From the NCBI RefSeq assembly GCF_900176485.1, contig NZ_FWYD01000007.1:1-64000 (forward strand): a stretch of DNA of 64,000 bases, in the 5' to 3' direction. The position numbers and the translations under genes were made by a program. The notes beneath the pieces are model-generated. The model was given only the letters and a program-made list of their open reading frames with translations, had not been told where the DNA came from and searched no databases. The stretch comes from Primorskyibacter flagellatus. Its GTDB lineage: Bacteria; Pseudomonadota; Alphaproteobacteria; Rhodobacterales; Rhodobacteraceae. The stretch's first letter is position 1, and each line of letters begins with the position of its first letter. Shown here one piece after another: positions 62,380 to 64,000 of this stretch.

Positions 62380-62705
62380 CGATCCCAAAGGCGCGCAGGC
62401 TATTTCGCAACCATTCCAATCTGATTGAGACGATCGGCGTTTGTCCATGTTGGGGCGCTGGCCGCCGGATGTGCATCGACACCCTGCGAAACCCATTCCG
62501 CGAGCGATTGCGACCAGTGAAGCCGACATGGTGGATCAGGCTGCCCCGGCGGTCCGGAGCCCGCTTGCGCGTGCGTCGGAAGTGCGGCGTGAACTATTGC
62601 ATTATTAAATTTACGTTTGTATGCATGGTGCAGCTTCAACCAATGAAGCCGGAGGAGCACGGCGATCCAGACAGGCGCCGTGAAAGATATTCAGGAGGAC
62701 ATTCT
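62380..62705. promoter_or_regulatory. Intergenic region upstream of the second polyol ABC operon
   Basis: A 326-bp gap without a gene. An AT-rich block at 62590-62630 before the binding-protein ribosome site (AGGAGG at ~62693) probably contains the promoter. No clear operator was recognised. Confidence 0.4.
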
Positions 62706-63653
62706 ATGTCGAAACTGTTCGTTTCGCTGGCAACCGTCGCGTGCCTAGCAACCGCTTCACAGGTCGCGGCACAAGACGCGCCCGGCACCGTATCCAAGGA
62801 CAGCTACCGTTTTGTTATCGTGCCGAAAGTCGTGCACCCGTGGTTTGACAAGGTGAACGATGGCGCGCAGATGGCCGCCGCCGCCATCGAGGCCCAGACC
62901 GGCGCGACCGTCGAGATCAACTACTCTGCGCCGCAAGCTGCCGACGTCGTGCAACAGAACCAAATCATCGAAAGCTCCATTGCAACGCGCCCTGACGGCA
63001 TCGCCGTCGACCTGCTCGATCCGGAGGGGAACCGCGCCTCGCTTGAGGATGCCGCCTATCAGGGCATCCCGCTGACGCTGTTTGACAGCGTGCCGCCGGA
63101 AGGCATGAATATCCCCTATATCGGGTCCGATTTCTGCGAGCAGGCCAAGATCGCATCGCGTCGCTTGGTGGAAATTCTGGGCGAAGAAGGTCAGGTTGCC
63201 ATCATGATGGGCGTGCCCTCTGCCCCGAACCATGCGATCCGCGCAGAATGCCACCGCGAGGTTTTTGCCGAATATCCCAACATCGAAGTCGTGGCTGAAG
63301 GCATCGACAACGATGATATCCAGATTGCACAACAGCAAGCTGCGGCGATCATGCAGGCCAACCCCGAACTTGACGGCTGGGTCGCTTCCGACGCGGCCGG
63401 TCCGGTGGGCATCGGGCAGGCCATCGTCGAAGCGGGCAAGCAAGGCGAAGTGCAGCTTGTCGGTCTCGACAACCTCAACGAGATGCTGGATCTGATCCGC
63501 GACGGTGTGGCCGACAGCTCTTCTGCATCGCAGCCGGAGCTGCAAGGCTACTGGTCTGTCATGCTGCTGTGGCAGCAGGCGACTGGCGCGCCAGTGCCGA
63601 ACTTCATCGACACGGGCAATGCCTTCCTGACGAAGGACAACGTTGACGGCTGA
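62706..63653 (+). CDS. Second polyol/sugar ABC binding protein
   Basis: A 315-residue type I binding protein with signal SKLFVSLATVACLATASQVA then AQ. The mature part has YRFVIVPKVVHPWFDKVNDG, DGIAVDLLDPEGNRASLEDA, QVAIMMGVPSAPNHAIRAEC and ASDAAGPVGIGQAIVEAGKQ, as in ribose/polyol-binding proteins. It differs clearly from eryG. Follows the second kinase/dehydrogenase pair, so it may import that substrate. Confidence 0.83.
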   Translation: MSKLFVSLATVACLATASQVAAQDAPGTVSKDSYRFVIVPKVVHPWFDKVNDGAQMAAAAIEAQTGATVEINYSAPQAADVVQQNQIIESSIATRPDGIAVDLLDPEGNRASLEDAAYQGIPLTLFDSVPPEGMNIPYIGSDFCEQAKIASRRLVEILGEEGQVAIMMGVPSAPNHAIRAECHREVFAEYPNIEVVAEGIDNDDIQIAQQQAAAIMQANPELDGWVASDAAGPVGIGQAIVEAGKQGEVQLVGLDNLNEMLDLIRDGVADSSSASQPELQGYWSVMLLWQQATGAPVPNFIDTGNAFLTKDNVDG

Positions 63654-63667
63654 TCGCGTCGTTATCC

Positions 63668-63697
63668 GACAGGTCGCACCCATTGGCGCGACCTGTC
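63668..63697 (+). other. Hairpin between binding-protein and ATPase genes
   Basis: GACAGGTCGC (63668-63677) and GCGACCTGTC (63688-63697) form a perfect 10-bp stem with a 10-base loop, followed by ATTATTTT. It is a partial terminator or mRNA stabiliser giving extra binding-protein transcript, like the hairpins at 17265 and 36279. Confidence 0.65.
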
Positions 63698-63724
63698 ATT
63701 ATTTTCGCTCAAGGAGGACCCGCT

Positions 63725-64000
63725 ATGGCCTACCTGGAAGCCCGTGGTCTTGGCCGCGACTTTCCCGGCGTCACTGCGCTGAACGACGTGGACATCGATG
63801 TCGAATCCGGTCGCGCGCACGTCCTGGTCGGTGAAAATGGCGCGGGGAAGTCCACCTTCGTCAAGCTGGTCACCGGCACTGACCGTCCCAGCCGCGGCCA
63901 GATCCGGATTGATGGCAAGGACGCGGCAGAGCATCCGGACCTGTTTCGCTATATCGCCTATGTGCCGCAAGAACTGAGCCTGTTTCCCCACATGAGCGTA
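63725..64000 (+). CDS. Sugar ABC transporter ATPase, N-terminal part (cut by window edge)
   Basis: Ninety-two codons of an RbsA-type ATPase: LEARGLGRDFPGVTALNDVD then Walker A LVGENGAGKSTFVKLVTG and the Q-loop FRYIAYVPQELSLFPHMSV. AAGGAGG lies upstream. The remainder, including any second ABC or fused domain, is outside the window. Confidence 0.88.
   Translation, partial: MAYLEARGLGRDFPGVTALNDVDIDVESGRAHVLVGENGAGKSTFVKLVTGTDRPSRGQIRIDGKDAAEHPDLFRYIAYVPQELSLFPHMSV

Overview
The window looks like part of a repABC megaplasmid or chromid from an alphaproteobacterium, most likely the Rhodobacteraceae (Roseobacter group). The evidence is a repABC replication and partitioning module, a TGA-N9-TCA iron operator (Iron-Rhodo-box type), high GC in the catabolic regions, and dense operons of ABC uptake genes. 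No rRNA or tRNA gene was seen.

Layout. 0-0.6 kb: tail of a tyrosine recombinase and an internally deleted serine recombinase. 0.6-4.4 kb: repABC with a DnaA box, an upstream inverted repeat, a repC leader hairpin and two identical 18-bp palindromes that are parS candidates. 4.4-14.5 kb: a scarred accessory region. It holds two inverted IS6-family remnants, an orphan antitoxin behind four 9-bp repeats, hmgA-maiA'-fahA (homogentisate breakdown, maiA internally deleted), a probable Tn3 transposase scrap, a parDE pair, two broken LysR genes, aspartate dehydrogenase and an aminotransferase. 14.5-19.2 kb: a livGFKHM-type amino acid ABC transporter. 19.4-33.5 kb: iron supply. A TonB receptor plus DUF2218 gene diverges from a siderophore ABC transporter over a shared operator, followed by a haem island (TonB receptor, hmuSTUV, a ChaN-like protein, an IsdG-like haem monooxygenase, a glyoxalase-fold protein). 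33.6-39.6 kb: a LacI-controlled sugar ABC operon with a ketose-3-epimerase-like protein and a divergent 2-hydroxyacid dehydrogenase. 39.9-43.5 kb: AraC regulator, cytochrome P450, [2Fe-2S] ferredoxin and an orphan Tat-exported binding protein.

43.7-64 kb: a polyol region that reads as a complete erythritol pathway. Uptake is by a ribose-type ABC system (eryG, eryF, eryE) plus a DUF2291 protein. Kinase EryA, dehydrogenase EryB, racemase EryC and isomerases EryH and EryI would give D-erythrose-4-phosphate, and a small transaldolase or fructose-6-phosphate aldolase could use it. EryD (SorC) and EryR (DeoR) are the regulators. A second FGGY kinase, a second GlpD-like dehydrogenase and a further sugar ABC system follow and run off the right edge.

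The most unusual observation is that the erythritol ABC ATPase carries, at its C-terminus, a full SorC-type sugar-sensing domain paralogous to that of EryD but without a helix-turn-helix. This suggests a transporter that senses the pathway effector directly. Also unusual is an FMN riboswitch with a RibH2-type lumazine synthase and an iron-type alcohol dehydrogenase embedded inside the erythritol operon.
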